This document shows, piece by piece, positions 1 through 9,232 of a stretch of DNA of 64,000 nucleotides (position 1 is the stretch's first letter; the number at the start of each line of letters is the position of its first letter). The stretch comes from Lentisphaerae bacterium ADurb.Bin242. GTDB lineage: Bacteria > Verrucomicrobiota > Lentisphaeria > Victivallales > UBA1829. The stretch covers positions 1 through 64,000 of the forward strand of contig MWCA01000012.1 of assembly GCA_002069785.1 (NCBI GenBank), read 5' to 3'. A program made the translations under genes and the position numbers. The notes beneath the pieces are model-generated. The model saw only the letters and a program-made list of their open reading frames with translations, had not been told where the DNA came from and made no database searches.

Positions 1-75
1 GGAAGGGAGGGTATACGGTTTCAATTTCGCCTCGTCCACCACATAATCGGCGACGATTTCCTGCATGGTTCTCAT
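1..75 (-). CDS. 5' end of an unidentified gene (partial)
   Basis: Only the first 25 codons lie in the window; the gene runs off the left edge. The reading starts MRTMQEIVADYVVDEAK. A GGGAGAG ribosome-binding site precedes the ATG at 75 by a few bases. A second in-frame ATG lies three codons later (position 66). The fragment is too short to assign a family. Confidence 0.55.
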   Translation of the reverse strand, partial: MRTMQEIVADYVVDEAKLKPYTLPS

Positions 76-402
76 ATTGGCTCTCCCTGGTATTGATTTC
101 TGGTTTTCTCATATCCCGTATTATAGAGCCGTCTTGTGTTTTTTTCAACCGGAGGATCGTATTTTCGCTCCCCTGTTTCTGGGGGACCATAAATGCGAAG
201 ATCGGTCTCGCGCCGCCGTATTTCCATACGAACACCTGAAAATCAATGAAACGGAACGGCTGAAAAATATTTTCCGGAAAAAAGCGGGCCGGAACTTGAT
301 GATTTCCTGTTTCCGTGCTATCTTAAACGGATCGGTATTGAATGTCGCATTGTGTTGAATTTCCATTTAGAAATATCAGCGTTGATGTCGGGGGAGTGAT
401 TT
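76..402. other. intergenic region between divergent genes
   Basis: This 327-bp stretch separates the left-edge minus-strand gene from the MFS gene. The short open frames here have no ribosome-binding site and no recognisable protein character. The only features I can support are the candidate promoter at 296-324 and the ribosome-binding site just before 403. Confidence 0.5.
296..324 (+). promoter_or_regulatory. candidate sigma-70 promoter for the MFS gene
   Basis: TTGATG and TATCTT are separated by exactly 17 bases, and the predicted start leaves a leader of about 70 bases before the ATG at 403. The hexamers are imperfect, so this is a moderate call from pattern alone. Confidence 0.35.
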
Positions 403-1782
403 ATGATATTAAATGGTCCCGTTCCGCCGGAACGGCAGCATCAGTCTCAGAAAAATTATAAGATATTCGGACTGATCAACGGGTTTTCTTATACTTGTCT
501 CGGTGAGACAGTCATTATTCTCCTTGCGGTCCAGCTGGGCTGCAAAAATTATGTGATTTCCACATTGGGAGCGATGCTGTATTTCGGTTTTCTTCTTCTT
601 CCGCTCGGAAAAACCATGTCGGCGAAAGTCGGAGCGGTCCGGTGCCAGGTTTACTTCTGGATTCTCCGCAACATCGCCGCGCTGCTGGTGGCGGCCTCGG
701 TTCCTTTATATCTATATGCGAGCGAAGAGCTTGCCATTGCGTTCATGCTGTGCGGCTCCTTTCTGTTTTACGGAGCCCGGGCGGCCGGGATCGTGGTGAT
801 CCAGCCGCTTTTCGGGGAGATCACGAACCGGGGCGACCGTTCTCAATTTTTCGCGCATGTTTCCGCCATTTCCTATGCCGCCGGTTTTCTGACCCTGGCA
901 GGGATCATGTTCCTGCTGTATTGGACGCACAACAGCCTCTGGTCGCTGACCGGCATTGTGGTCGCGGGGTCCGTTGCGGGTATTTTCTCCTCCCGTTTTC
1001 TGGCCAGGCTGGATGAAACGGGAGAAATCATCAAGTTTGCCCGGAAGCCGATCGGCGACGAGTTCACCAAACTCTGGCACAACGAGGTTTTCCGCAATAT
1101 GCTTTTCGCGGGGTGGATCATCAACCTGGCCGTGATCATGCTGATTCCGATTTCGGTGCTGGCCCTGAAACGCGGATACGGCGTGAGCGACACCCTGGCG
1201 CTGGCATACACCATGGTCAATCTCGGTTCAATGGTCCTGTTCTCTTTTCTGATTTCCCGTCCGATCCGTATGATCGGCCCGAGGAATTTCATGATTCTGG
1301 CCTACAGTGTTCTTCTTCTGACCGGCTGCATGTGGGCATTCGCGCCGGATCAGATGAACTGGGTTCACATCAGCCTGGTCTTTCTGCTGAACGGCGCCTG
1401 TTTCATTTCGCTGATCAACGCCATGAACGTCTATTTCCTCGAAATGATCCCGGACACGCGCCGTGTGACCGCTTCCATCCTGGTGGCGGTCATTTCCGGG
1501 GCGGGCGCCGGAATCGTTGGAATGCTCTGTTCCGGATTTCTGCTGGAACTGCTTCACCGTCATTCTGTGGAATCCGGCTCGGATGCCGTCACGCTGTACC
1601 GTCATTACTTTTCTTCGGCAACGGCGCTGATGTTCCCGGGACTCATCCTGATTTTCGGAATGCATCCCATGCCGATCGAGAAACGTCTTTCCAAACGTTC
1701 TCTTTTCTGGTCGATTCTGTTTCCGACTCACTTTTTCTGGATTCGCAAGACTTCGGCGGATCCGGAACCGAACGAAAAATAA
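403..1782 (+). CDS. MFS-type transporter
   Basis: This 459-residue integral membrane protein has about a dozen hydrophobic segments spread through its length, with a charged loop near residues 200-225, as expected for a two-bundle major facilitator protein. A GGGGGAG ribosome-binding site lies just before the ATG. It stands alone, divergent from the left-edge gene and convergent with rnhC. Nothing in the sequence shows the substrate. Similar MFS proteins in this phylum often sit near sugar or peptide genes, but no such partner is adjacent here. The fold is fairly sure; the function is not. Confidence 0.75.
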   Translation: MILNGPVPPERQHQSQKNYKIFGLINGFSYTCLGETVIILLAVQLGCKNYVISTLGAMLYFGFLLLPLGKTMSAKVGAVRCQVYFWILRNIAALLVAASVPLYLYASEELAIAFMLCGSFLFYGARAAGIVVIQPLFGEITNRGDRSQFFAHVSAISYAAGFLTLAGIMFLLYWTHNSLWSLTGIVVAGSVAGIFSSRFLARLDETGEIIKFARKPIGDEFTKLWHNEVFRNMLFAGWIINLAVIMLIPISVLALKRGYGVSDTLALAYTMVNLGSMVLFSFLISRPIRMIGPRNFMILAYSVLLLTGCMWAFAPDQMNWVHISLVFLLNGACFISLINAMNVYFLEMIPDTRRVTASILVAVISGAGAGIVGMLCSGFLLELLHRHSVESGSDAVTLYRHYFSSATALMFPGLILIFGMHPMPIEKRLSKRSLFWSILFPTHFFWIRKTSADPEPNEK

Positions 1783-1832
1783 CCCATTTTAAGAAATCGG
1801 AAAGAGTTTTCCTTCGTCTGCGGTTGGGCGTT

Positions 1833-2813
1833 TTATTCTTTGGCGTCCTGGTATGACAGGTACGGGGTCCATGGCTGTTTTTCCGGAACGGGGAGGCCCT
1901 GCGCCTTGTATGCCGTGCGGAAGTGCATCTTGGCCGTCTGCGACAGAAGTTCCGCGCCGCCTTTCCGGAACAGTTCCAGCGCGACGGCGTCCACCTCGGT
2001 TCCGGCGCCCTTGGGCAGCTTCACGCCGTTCTTTTCCCCGAGGTCACGGAGGGCGCGCACGAACTGGGCCCGCGCCATGATGGACGCGGCGGCCACGGCC
2101 ACATCGCTTTCCGCCTTTGTCCGCTGCGCCAGCCGGATTTTCCGTCCTTTTTCTTTCAGGGCGTTCAGGATCAGATGCTCGTCCGCAAACTTGTCCGCCA
2201 GCGCTTCGGCGCATTCCGGCGCTTTCTCCAGCAGGTTTTCCAGTGCGCGGGCATGTCCCCACGCCAGCAGACGGTTCAGGTTGTGCATCTGGACGTAGAG
2301 GCGGTTATAGGCTTCCGGGCCGATGGTGACGACTCCCATCCGGTCTCCGACGAGCCGCCGGATTCCCCGGGCAATCTCGATGGCCGTAGAATCGTTTTTG
2401 ATCATTTTGGAGTCTTTGACGCCGATTTTCAGCAGCTCCGCCGCGGTCTTTTCATCCGGCACGAACACCGCCGCAATCACAAGAGGACCGAAAAAATCCC
2501 CTTTCCCGCTTTCGTCCATGCCGGCATGGGGGGTGAACGGGATCGCGGGTTTCTCTTCCGCGGATGCGTTTGCAAACATTTTTTCCCGCAGGATTTCCGG
2601 TTCCAGGATGAATTCGATGAATTCCGGGGCGCCCGCGCCCTGAACCACCAGTTTTCCGCTGGAGTAGGCGCACACGCTGATTTTTTCGCGCTGCGCCTTG
2701 AAACGCATATAGGGGGCTTCCGTGAGTTCCCATTGATGTTCTTCCAGAAAGGAGCGGAGCCTGGAGAATTCCTCGTCGGTGAGATGGAAAACCGTATTCA
2801 GTGTGGAAGCCAT
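1833..2813 (-). CDS. rnhC: ribonuclease HIII
   Basis: RNase HIII removes RNA from RNA-DNA hybrids in the cytoplasm. The 326-residue protein has an N-terminal TBP-like substrate-binding region (about residues 1-85). The type 2 RNase H catalytic domain follows and opens with DESGKGDFFG at residues 100-109, the HIII form of the first acidic motif. A KDSK motif lies near residue 133, and the conserved ASIMAR-type segment is further on. The length fits the family. The start at 2813 places the N-terminal domain in full. It is convergent with the MFS gene and shows no operon partner. Confidence 0.93.
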   Translation of the reverse strand: MASTLNTVFHLTDEEFSRLRSFLEEHQWELTEAPYMRFKAQREKISVCAYSSGKLVVQGAGAPEFIEFILEPEILREKMFANASAEEKPAIPFTPHAGMDESGKGDFFGPLVIAAVFVPDEKTAAELLKIGVKDSKMIKNDSTAIEIARGIRRLVGDRMGVVTIGPEAYNRLYVQMHNLNRLLAWGHARALENLLEKAPECAEALADKFADEHLILNALKEKGRKIRLAQRTKAESDVAVAAASIMARAQFVRALRDLGEKNGVKLPKGAGTEVDAVALELFRKGGAELLSQTAKMHFRTAYKAQGLPVPEKQPWTPYLSYQDAKE

Positions 2814-2948
2814 GAATTATTCCTTGAATCTTATGAATTTTTCCTCAAAAAAGTTGACAAACCGGATTTAACAATATAGATTAGGTTATCATAAATTCAA
2901 CTTGCTTCTATGATTTTTAACAATTGAACAGAAAGGGCAATTTGAAAA

Positions 2949-3890
2949 ATGAACAGAAGTTTATTCTTGATGTTTCTTCTCGCGGCCGGCGGTTTTCCGG
3001 TTTGTATTTCCGGACAGGCGCCGGAATCGCCCGGACTTCCGGGCGACCCGGGAAGAGAGGACGCGGCGCAGAGGGCAAAAAGGAAACATGTTCCCAAGGA
3101 CAGGATCATTTCCGAAGAATACAAGCTCTCCAACGAGCGCATTCAAAAAATCAGCGACATCATCCGGAAGCATTTCGATAACCGCGAGAACCTGAACGAC
3201 GACAGCATCAAAGCCGCCATTCTCGAGGAGATCGGGAAGATCGTTCCCCTGACTCCCTCCCAGAGGGCGGACGTCCGGTCTCTTCCCGCCATCAAGGAAT
3301 CGTTGCAGAGCCGGGTGGCGGCGAAGTATCCGAAAACCCCGGAACAGGTCCGGAAGGAGGCCATCGCCGAGTGCGACCAGAAGTTCGCCATGGCCAAGCC
3401 CAGGGAAAAAGTCGTGGTTTACGTCATGCGGGGAAATGTTTCCCAGCGTTATGAAGGGACTTTTTACGGATTCGGCGGAGGAAGCCTGCGCATCAACAGC
3501 CAGTATATTCCGATCTTCGACCTGACTCCGGAGACCCGGGTCAAATTCGACAAGAAATACAATGAAACGGCGCGGCAGGAATATGTGGATGCCGCCGTCC
3601 ATAATTATCTCGCGGAGCGGCTGGCTTATTCCGAAAGTCTTTTTGCCGAGGAAAACAAGAAGATCCGCCAGAACAACGAGAAGCTCGGCTATATCCTCCG
3701 GAGACAGGAGTGGACGACCGCCCGGACGATCGCGGACGAATTCCTGAAGGAAATGCAGCAGGAAGTCAAGGCGAGAGCCGAACGGGAGGCCGTCGAGAAA
3801 GCGGCCCGGGAAAAAGCGAAGCGCGAGGGAGGCGGCGGCAATCCGGAAAACAACCAGCAGCAGCCTCCGGAAGGCGGCGCCCCGCTCTGA
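2949..3890 (+). CDS. exported protein of unknown function, C-terminal charged helix
   Basis: I do not recognise a family. The 313-residue product has a clear signal peptide (MNRSLFLMFLLAAGG, small residues near 20-23). A mostly helical basic region follows to about residue 150, then a short β-rich stretch with GFGGGSLRIN. The C-terminus is a long Lys/Glu/Ala-rich helix that may be a coiled coil, ending in a Gly/Asn/Gln/Pro-rich tail. An AAAGGG ribosome-binding site lies 10 bases before the ATG. It is monocistronic, with a terminator shared with queD downstream. It is probably periplasmic. Confidence 0.7.
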   Translation: MNRSLFLMFLLAAGGFPVCISGQAPESPGLPGDPGREDAAQRAKRKHVPKDRIISEEYKLSNERIQKISDIIRKHFDNRENLNDDSIKAAILEEIGKIVPLTPSQRADVRSLPAIKESLQSRVAAKYPKTPEQVRKEAIAECDQKFAMAKPREKVVVYVMRGNVSQRYEGTFYGFGGGSLRINSQYIPIFDLTPETRVKFDKKYNETARQEYVDAAVHNYLAERLAYSESLFAEENKKIRQNNEKLGYILRRQEWTTARTIADEFLKEMQQEVKARAEREAVEKAAREKAKREGGGGNPENNQQQPPEGGAPL

Positions 3891-3975
3891 CCTGTATTTT
3901 CTGTCCGTCCGGATCGTCGCCGGTTTCTTCCGGACACGACGGGACGGAGGGTGGAAAGAAGTCATCGGTCTCTCG

Positions 3976-4011
3976 AACGGCTGCATCGGTTTTCCGGATG
4001 CGGCCGTTTTT
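3976..4011. terminator. bidirectional terminator between convergent genes
   Basis: A 12-bp stem (3976-3987 with 3997-4008, one G-T pair) and a 9-base loop are followed on the plus strand by a T run. The minus strand also carries Ts on its outgoing side. It sits between the exported-protein gene and queD, whose 3' ends face each other. Confidence 0.7.
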
Positions 4012-4378
4012 ATTCGCAGTAGGAAGCGCCCGAATTGGAGGACTCGCAGACACGGACTTTCGAGACATGGATGTTTTCCGTGTTGATTTTGGAGGCGAGT
4101 TCCCGGAAGATATACATGGCGAGATGTTCGCTGGTGGGATTTTTTTCTTTGAAAGCGGGATGCTCGTTCAGGTTCTTGTGGTCAAGGCCTTCCAGAATGA
4201 CATCCAGTTCCCGTTTGAGAATCTTGAAGTCCATGGCGATTCCCACTTCGTCCAGTTTTTCCGAACGGATGAAGATCTGGACCACCCAGTTATGTCCGTG
4301 GAGATTGGAACAGTTTCCGTTATAGCCTCTCAGCGAATGAGCCGCCGAGAATTCTCTGCGAATGTCAAGTTCAAACAT
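4010..4378 (-). CDS. queD: 6-carboxy-5,6,7,8-tetrahydropterin synthase
   Basis: QueD makes 6-carboxytetrahydropterin from dihydroneopterin triphosphate in the queuosine (7-deazapurine) pathway. The 122-residue length is typical. The zinc-binding histidines are visible as FSAAH near residue 12 and in LHGHNW near residues 28-32, with the catalytic cysteine just before (NCSNLHGH). The C-terminal CESSNSGASY matches the substrate-binding glutamate motif. It lies 77 bases downstream of pdxA on the same strand and may be cotranscribed, though no other queuosine gene is in the window. Confidence 0.92.
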   Translation of the reverse strand: MFELDIRREFSAAHSLRGYNGNCSNLHGHNWVVQIFIRSEKLDEVGIAMDFKILKRELDVILEGLDHKNLNEHPAFKEKNPTSEHLAMYIFRELASKINTENIHVSKVRVCESSNSGASYCE

Positions 4379-4455
4379 AAATCAAATTCTCTTTCGGATT
4401 TCGTGTTTCGGAAACGTCCCGGCAAAAGCCGCCCGCAACGCGGTTTTCGGAGCCG

Positions 4456-5424
4456 TCAGGTGTTTTCCCGGCGGGAGACGGCCCGTTGGCAAGCGATGCG
4501 AAACGCTTCGGAAAGACTGTTGCAGTCGGCGCAGCCCCGGCCCGCGATGTCGAAGGCTGTGCCGTGATCCACGCTGGTCCGGATGATCGGAAGGCCGAGG
4601 GTGGAATTGACCCCCCGGTCGAACGCCAGCATCTTGAACGGGATATGTCCCTGGTCGTGATACATGGAGAGAATGCCGTCGAACCGGTTCCGCGTCGATT
4701 CGATGAAGAGCGTGTCCGGGGGGAACGGTCCCTCCACATTCATTCCCGTTTCGAGCATTTTGCGGACGGCCGGCTTCACGACCCGTTCGTCTTCCATCCC
4801 CATGTGGCCGTTTTCTCCGGCGTGGGGATTGATGGCGGCGACCGCCAGTTTCGGCGAAGCGATCCCTTCCGCGCGAACCGCTTCCTCCAGCAGACGCGCG
4901 GTCTCCACGATCCGGTCGAAGGTGCAGAGCCGGGGCACTTCCGCGAGCGCGATGTGAGTCGTTACAAAGGCGATCCGCAGGTTTCCCGCGGACTGCATCA
5001 TGGCAAAACGGTTCGTGGAGCAGATTTCCGCAATCAGCTCGGTATGTCCCGTGAAAGGAACCCCTGCCAGGTTGACCGCGGCCTTGTTCACGGGGGCCGT
5101 CACAATGGCGTCCACTTTTCCGCTCAGGGCGTCTTTGGCGGCCGCCTTGACGGCCAGCAGCGCCTCCAGGCCGCACTGTGCGCTGAGTTTTCCGAAAACG
5201 AGTTCCGAGGCCTTCATGGACCCGGTGGGAACCATTTCAAAACACAGCTTCGCATCGGGACAGAAACGAGCCTGTGCGTCTTCCAGAATATCCGGACAGC
5301 CATAGACAAACAGCTCCGCCTCCTCCGCAAAATGAGGCGAAGAGGCCAGAAGGCGCACGATGATTTCAGGTCCGATTCCGGCCGGATCGCCCATCGTGAA
5401 TGCGATTTTCGGGCATTTTTTCAT
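4456..5424 (-). CDS. pdxA: 4-hydroxythreonine-4-phosphate dehydrogenase
   Basis: PdxA oxidises 4-phosphohydroxy-L-threonine in pyridoxal 5'-phosphate synthesis (DXP-dependent route). The 322-residue protein begins KIAFTMGDPAGIGPEII. It carries TAPVNKAAV, the metal-ligand region GHTELIAE, and MYHDQGHIPFKML near the C-terminus, all diagnostic of the family. The start at 5424 gives full-length alignment with no extension. A 74-residue gene lies 33 bases upstream and queD lies downstream, so a short operon is likely. PdxA2-type paralogs act on other substrates, but the genes that accompany them are not seen here. Confidence 0.94.
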   Translation of the reverse strand: MKKCPKIAFTMGDPAGIGPEIIVRLLASSPHFAEEAELFVYGCPDILEDAQARFCPDAKLCFEMVPTGSMKASELVFGKLSAQCGLEALLAVKAAAKDALSGKVDAIVTAPVNKAAVNLAGVPFTGHTELIAEICSTNRFAMMQSAGNLRIAFVTTHIALAEVPRLCTFDRIVETARLLEEAVRAEGIASPKLAVAAINPHAGENGHMGMEDERVVKPAVRKMLETGMNVEGPFPPDTLFIESTRNRFDGILSMYHDQGHIPFKMLAFDRGVNSTLGLPIIRTSVDHGTAFDIAGRGCADCNSLSEAFRIACQRAVSRRENT

Positions 5425-5457
5425 TCGGAGGAAAGAATCCTTCGCATTGCCGGCCGG

Positions 5458-5682
5458 TTATTTGTTTTTCAGCGCAAGGTACTGGGCCTTTTTTTCTTCC
5501 AGCAGCAGACCGACGCGGTCCGAGTCGATCGGGAAATAATTCTTTCCTTTCAGATACTCCAGGAAATCAAGCCAGTCCTGATGATTCCAGCATCCGTTTT
5601 TCTTTTTGACGAAATTCATCGGAATGGGGGATCTTGTGAGTTTCCGGAGGTTGGTTTCCTCGGTTGAAAGTTTGAGTGCCAT
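5458..5682 (-). CDS. small conserved-looking protein, 74 residues
   Basis: I do not recognise a family. The protein is mostly charged and helical, with aromatic residues in WNHQDWLDFLEYL and a Lys-rich end; there is no signal peptide or membrane segment. A good AAAGGAG ribosome-binding site precedes the ATG at 5682, which supports translation. It sits 33 bases upstream of pdxA on the same strand, so it may head that operon. Confidence 0.6.
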   Translation of the reverse strand: MALKLSTEETNLRKLTRSPIPMNFVKKKNGCWNHQDWLDFLEYLKGKNYFPIDSDRVGLLLEEKKAQYLALKNK

Positions 5683-5840
5683 TTTAGAACTCCTTTCCCT
5701 TTGTTGATGGGGTTGGCTCTTCGGGAGACCGGCTGTGACACCGGATAACCAGATAGCGGGTAATGTACTTCCTGAAAATCATTTTGCAAGTTCAGGAAAG
5801 GGGAAAAGCGGAGGATTCCTGTTAAATTGCAGTCAGGATT

Positions 5841-7277
5841 TCATTTTACGGGAAGGGAAACCGTGCGTTTGGCAAAGTAACTGCGGTCGTTGATCACGAC
5901 CTTCATCAGAAAAACCGCTTCGGCCGTATCGTGGTAGTGCAGCGTGCGGAGCGCCGTGGCGAGGTCTGCGGGCGAATTGATAGCGGTCGTATTCAGCTTG
6001 ACCAGGATGTCGCCGCGTTTCACTTCCGGCGGAGTTTCCGGCAGAATCCCGTTGACGACCAGTCCGGAATCCAGCGGATATCCCAGCTCCCGGGCGATGG
6101 ACGCGGTCATGAGCATCAGCGGAAGGGAAAGTTTCCGGCGGGCGAGAGAGAACACGTCGTCGTAGACGATTTTCCGCACCGTCATCTTGTAGGCGCCGCG
6201 ATCGGTGGCAAGCACCACGCTTTCCCCGTCCTTGAGGGAAATCAGTTCCCGGCTCAGGGCGATCACATCCACCACTTCGCGGCCGTTGAAACACAGAATC
6301 TGTTCTCCCCGGCGCATTCCCGCGGCCGCGGCCGGACTGTCGCGCAGCACGTCGGAGACGATAATGCGGCGCACATTGTTTTCCAGGACGGTAAGGCCGG
6401 GAACGATTCCGAGGGAGAGGTGTTCGAAGCGTTCGGGGATCATCCACTTCGCCAGCACGTTTTCGATTCTGGACAACGGAATCGCAAAGCCGATCCCGGG
6501 CGCGTTTTCATACACGGACATGCTCATTCCGATGACTTCCCCGTCGACATTGATGAGGGGGCCGCCGCTGTTGCCGGGATAGACGATCGCATCGGTCTGG
6601 AGAATGTCGGAGAAGATGACGCGCCCTTTATAGGAGAAACGGCGTTTTTTCCCGCTGAGCGCCCCCACGCTGATGGAACTGTCCAGCCCGAACGGATTGC
6701 CGACCGCGATCACGGTTTCTCCCAGATGCAGAATCCCGGAATAGTCGCATTGGATCTCCTGGAGGCCGCCGGGCGGATTTTTGAGGCGGAGCAGGGCAAT
6801 GTCGTTGACCATGTCGTCCGCGATGACATTGGCCTCGCAATTCTGTCCGTTGGAAAGAGTTACGTATATTTTTGTGGCGCGTTCCACCACATGCGCGTTC
6901 GTCACGATCAGCCCGGACGCGTCGATGATGAAGCCGCTTCCGAGGGAATAGCTCTTTTGCGATTCCTGCGAATGGATGAACTCATCATACAACGTTGGCG
7001 ACACTTCTCCGCTTTCCGAAAAATATCCGGGATTCTCCACAATCCGTTCCGTCCCGATATTCACGACGGACGGCAGGGCCTTTTCAATCGCGCAAACCAC
7101 CTCGTTTTTTCGTTTGGACGGGGATTTTTTCGCTTCTTTCCGGCAGGTGATCGCCGTTTTACTGCGGAATGCCCGTAAAATGAAACAGTTTTCCCTTTTC
7201 AAGGCCATCACAACCGCCAGGGTGCAGAGAAGAATCAGAAGAAGAATGAAAATCACACTTGATTTTTTCAGGTTCAT
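5841..7277 (-). CDS. HtrA/DegP-like serine protease with two PDZ domains
   Basis: This envelope quality-control protease should cleave or chaperone misfolded exported proteins. The N-terminus is a signal anchor (residues 6-25). The S1C protease domain holds the full triad: His129 in TNAHVV, Asp159 in NDIALLRL and Ser237 in GNSGGP. Two PDZ-like regions follow, around residues 300-385 and 400-478. I chose the ATG at 7277 because an AAAGGAA ribosome-binding site precedes it; an upstream ATG at 7319 would add 14 non-conserved residues. It is divergent from the DUF2851 gene with almost no gap, so the promoters must overlap the coding starts. Confidence 0.9.
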   Translation of the reverse strand: MNLKKSSVIFILLLILLCTLAVVMALKRENCFILRAFRSKTAITCRKEAKKSPSKRKNEVVCAIEKALPSVVNIGTERIVENPGYFSESGEVSPTLYDEFIHSQESQKSYSLGSGFIIDASGLIVTNAHVVERATKIYVTLSNGQNCEANVIADDMVNDIALLRLKNPPGGLQEIQCDYSGILHLGETVIAVGNPFGLDSSISVGALSGKKRRFSYKGRVIFSDILQTDAIVYPGNSGGPLINVDGEVIGMSMSVYENAPGIGFAIPLSRIENVLAKWMIPERFEHLSLGIVPGLTVLENNVRRIIVSDVLRDSPAAAAGMRRGEQILCFNGREVVDVIALSRELISLKDGESVVLATDRGAYKMTVRKIVYDDVFSLARRKLSLPLMLMTASIARELGYPLDSGLVVNGILPETPPEVKRGDILVKLNTTAINSPADLATALRTLHYHDTAEAVFLMKVVINDRSYFAKRTVSLPVK

Positions 7278-7327
7278 GGTAAATATTTCCTTTGTTGCAG
7301 AATAAGAATAAACGGACATGGCTGAAA

Positions 7328-8665
7328 ATGCAAATCGGAAATCAAAATATTCCGGAGAGTTTTCGGATCCGGGAACCGGAAGCCCTGTATGAAATGCAGA
7401 TGCAGGCCCTGTGGGACAAGCTTCCGAACGGAACGCGGCTCACGCTCACGGACAACTCCCGGATGAAGGTCGTTTCCCGCGGGGAATGGAACCGCGAGGC
7501 CGGACCCGATTTCCGCAACGCCGCGCTCGAAATACACGGGAAGCTCCTTCACGGCGACATCGAGCTTCACCGGAAAAGTTCCGACTATATCCGCCACGGG
7601 CATGCGGCGGACAGCGCGTATTCCGGCGTGATCCTTCACGTAGTCGCAGAGGATGATCTCGCAGGATCGACGGGTTCTCCGGCCGCGCATCTGCCCGTCT
7701 TCCGGATGAAGCCGGAAACCTTTGCCGGAAACGTGTCCGGCTCGTGCGACTGCCGCATCTTTCCCTATCTGGACGAAGAACGGCTCCGGGCTTTTTTCAC
7801 GGACGCGGGAATGGAGCGTCTCCGCGAAAAAGCCGCGGAAACACTCGGAAACATGATTTCCGGCGGAGCGGAATACGCCTTCCGGGAGCGTCTGTTCCGC
7901 TTCGCCGGCAGCAAGCAGAACCGGGACTCCTTCCTCGAACTGCTGAAACGTTTCGAGCAATACTCTCCGGAAGCGCGGAGCCGTCACTTCAAAGCCGTTT
8001 TATGGGGAGAATCCGGTCTGCTTCCCGATCCCGCCAGCGAGAAACTGCCCCCCGAAAACGCAGGAGAAGCGAAATCGCTCTGGAACGAATTCTGGCCGTT
8101 GCGCCGGGAAGCGCGTCCGGACATTCCGTGGCGCCGGGACTCCGTGCGCCCGGCAAACAGTCCGGAACGCCGGATCGCGCTGCTTTGCGTATTTCTGGAA
8201 AAGTTCACCTTGAATCCTCTTCCCGGATTTGTTTCCGCCCTGAAGAGACAGTCGCCCGGACAATTCATCCGGACGACGGGAAAAGCGCTTCTGCTCTCCG
8301 ATCCGTTCTGGGATTCCCGCTGGTCCTTCCGCTCCCGGCCGCTTGAAAAAAGGGTGTCCGTGCTGGGCGCGGAACGGGCCGCAACCCTGCTGACCGATGT
8401 GATCGCCCCCTCGCTTCTGGCCCATGCGGAGCTTCATTCGGACGGCTCCCTCGGGAAGAAGGCGCGGGAACTGTTTCTGTTTCTTCCGGCCCAGCCGGAC
8501 AACCGGGTCGTGAAGAATGCCCTCAAACGGTGGTTTCCGCCGGGCGCCCGGAATCCGGCACTGTTTCAAAACGCGGCCATGGGACAGGGATGTCTGCACA
8601 TCTACAAAAAATATTGTGCGAAGAAAGCCGGGGATTGCTCTTCCTGTCTTCTTGCCGATTCGTAA
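7328..8665 (+). CDS. DUF2851 family protein
   Basis: The function is unknown. The N-terminal third carries the family pattern GEWNREAGPDFRNAAL, then HGDIELHRKSSD and a VILHVVAEDD segment. The C-terminus has four cysteines (YCAKKAGDCSSCL) that may bind metal. The start is uncertain. The ATG at 7328 has only a weak upstream GGA, and an in-frame TTG at 7292 would add 12 residues and almost touch the divergent protease gene. Its stop lies 14 bases before the DUF523 gene, so the two are probably cotranscribed. Confidence 0.82.
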   Translation: MQIGNQNIPESFRIREPEALYEMQMQALWDKLPNGTRLTLTDNSRMKVVSRGEWNREAGPDFRNAALEIHGKLLHGDIELHRKSSDYIRHGHAADSAYSGVILHVVAEDDLAGSTGSPAAHLPVFRMKPETFAGNVSGSCDCRIFPYLDEERLRAFFTDAGMERLREKAAETLGNMISGGAEYAFRERLFRFAGSKQNRDSFLELLKRFEQYSPEARSRHFKAVLWGESGLLPDPASEKLPPENAGEAKSLWNEFWPLRREARPDIPWRRDSVRPANSPERRIALLCVFLEKFTLNPLPGFVSALKRQSPGQFIRTTGKALLLSDPFWDSRWSFRSRPLEKRVSVLGAERAATLLTDVIAPSLLAHAELHSDGSLGKKARELFLFLPAQPDNRVVKNALKRWFPPGARNPALFQNAAMGQGCLHIYKKYCAKKAGDCSSCLLADS

Positions 8666-8679
8666 AAGGATGTTTCATC

Positions 8680-9171
8680 ATGCCGCGCAAAAAACTGAAG
8701 ATCGGGATCAGCGCCTGTCTCATGGGGATCAAATGCCGTTACGACGGCGGTGCAAAACCGGTCCCGATGATTTACGAACTGCTCAAGGACAAAGTGGAAC
8801 TGATCCCGGTCTGTCCGGAATTCAACTCGGGATTGGGGATTCCGCGTCCCCCGATGCGGCTGGAAACGTCTTCGCGTGGGACCCGCGTGAAAGTGATCGG
8901 GAACGGCGAAGACAAAACCGAAGTTCTTGCCGACTGGATTCAGGTGGAATTGAATCTGCTGGAACGCGCCGGGATCGCCGCCTTCATCTTCAAGGCCCGC
9001 TCCCCCAGCTGCGGACTTCGCGGAGTCGAACTGTTCAGCCCCTCCGGAAAATCTCTGGGTCCCCGCGGGCAGGGGCTGTTTGCGGCGGCTCTGGTGCGCC
9101 GGTTTCCGGAAATGACGGTCTGCGAGGAGGGCGATTTCCCCGGAGCCGCGGAAAAATTGGTCATGGAGTGA
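8680..9171 (+). CDS. DUF523 family protein
   Basis: The 163-residue protein begins with KIGISACLMGIKCRYDGG, the hallmark of DUF523. It keeps the CPE segment (VCPEF) and the cysteine in ARSPSCG, so several conserved cysteines could coordinate metal. No firm biochemical role is known for the family. I chose the ATG at 8680 because an AAAAGGA site lies 9 bases upstream; the longer open frame overlaps the DUF2851 gene with non-conserved sequence. It is the second gene of a two-gene unit. Confidence 0.88.
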   Translation: MPRKKLKIGISACLMGIKCRYDGGAKPVPMIYELLKDKVELIPVCPEFNSGLGIPRPPMRLETSSRGTRVKVIGNGEDKTEVLADWIQVELNLLERAGIAAFIFKARSPSCGLRGVELFSPSGKSLGPRGQGLFAAALVRRFPEMTVCEEGDFPGAAEKLVME

Positions 9172-9210
9172 CATTCCAGGATTTCAACCCGCAACTTACC
9201 AACTCCCCCG

Positions 9211-9228
9211 CTTACAAACTTACAAACT
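9211..9228 (+). repeat. intergenic 18-mer repeat, copy 1
   Basis: The sequence cttacaaacttacaaact lies between the convergent DUF523 and methionine sulfoxide reductase genes. The same 18 bases recur exactly at 14239-14256 and 15777-15794, with the reverse complement at 14204-14221. It is two tandem 9-mers. No partner arm is seen at this copy. Confidence 0.7.
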
Positions 9229-9232
9229 GGAT

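Noticed and set aside
5841..7319. Start of the HtrA-like gene at 7319
   Set aside because: The ATG at 7277 has a clear ribosome-binding site and begins the signal anchor; the extra 14 residues have no such character.
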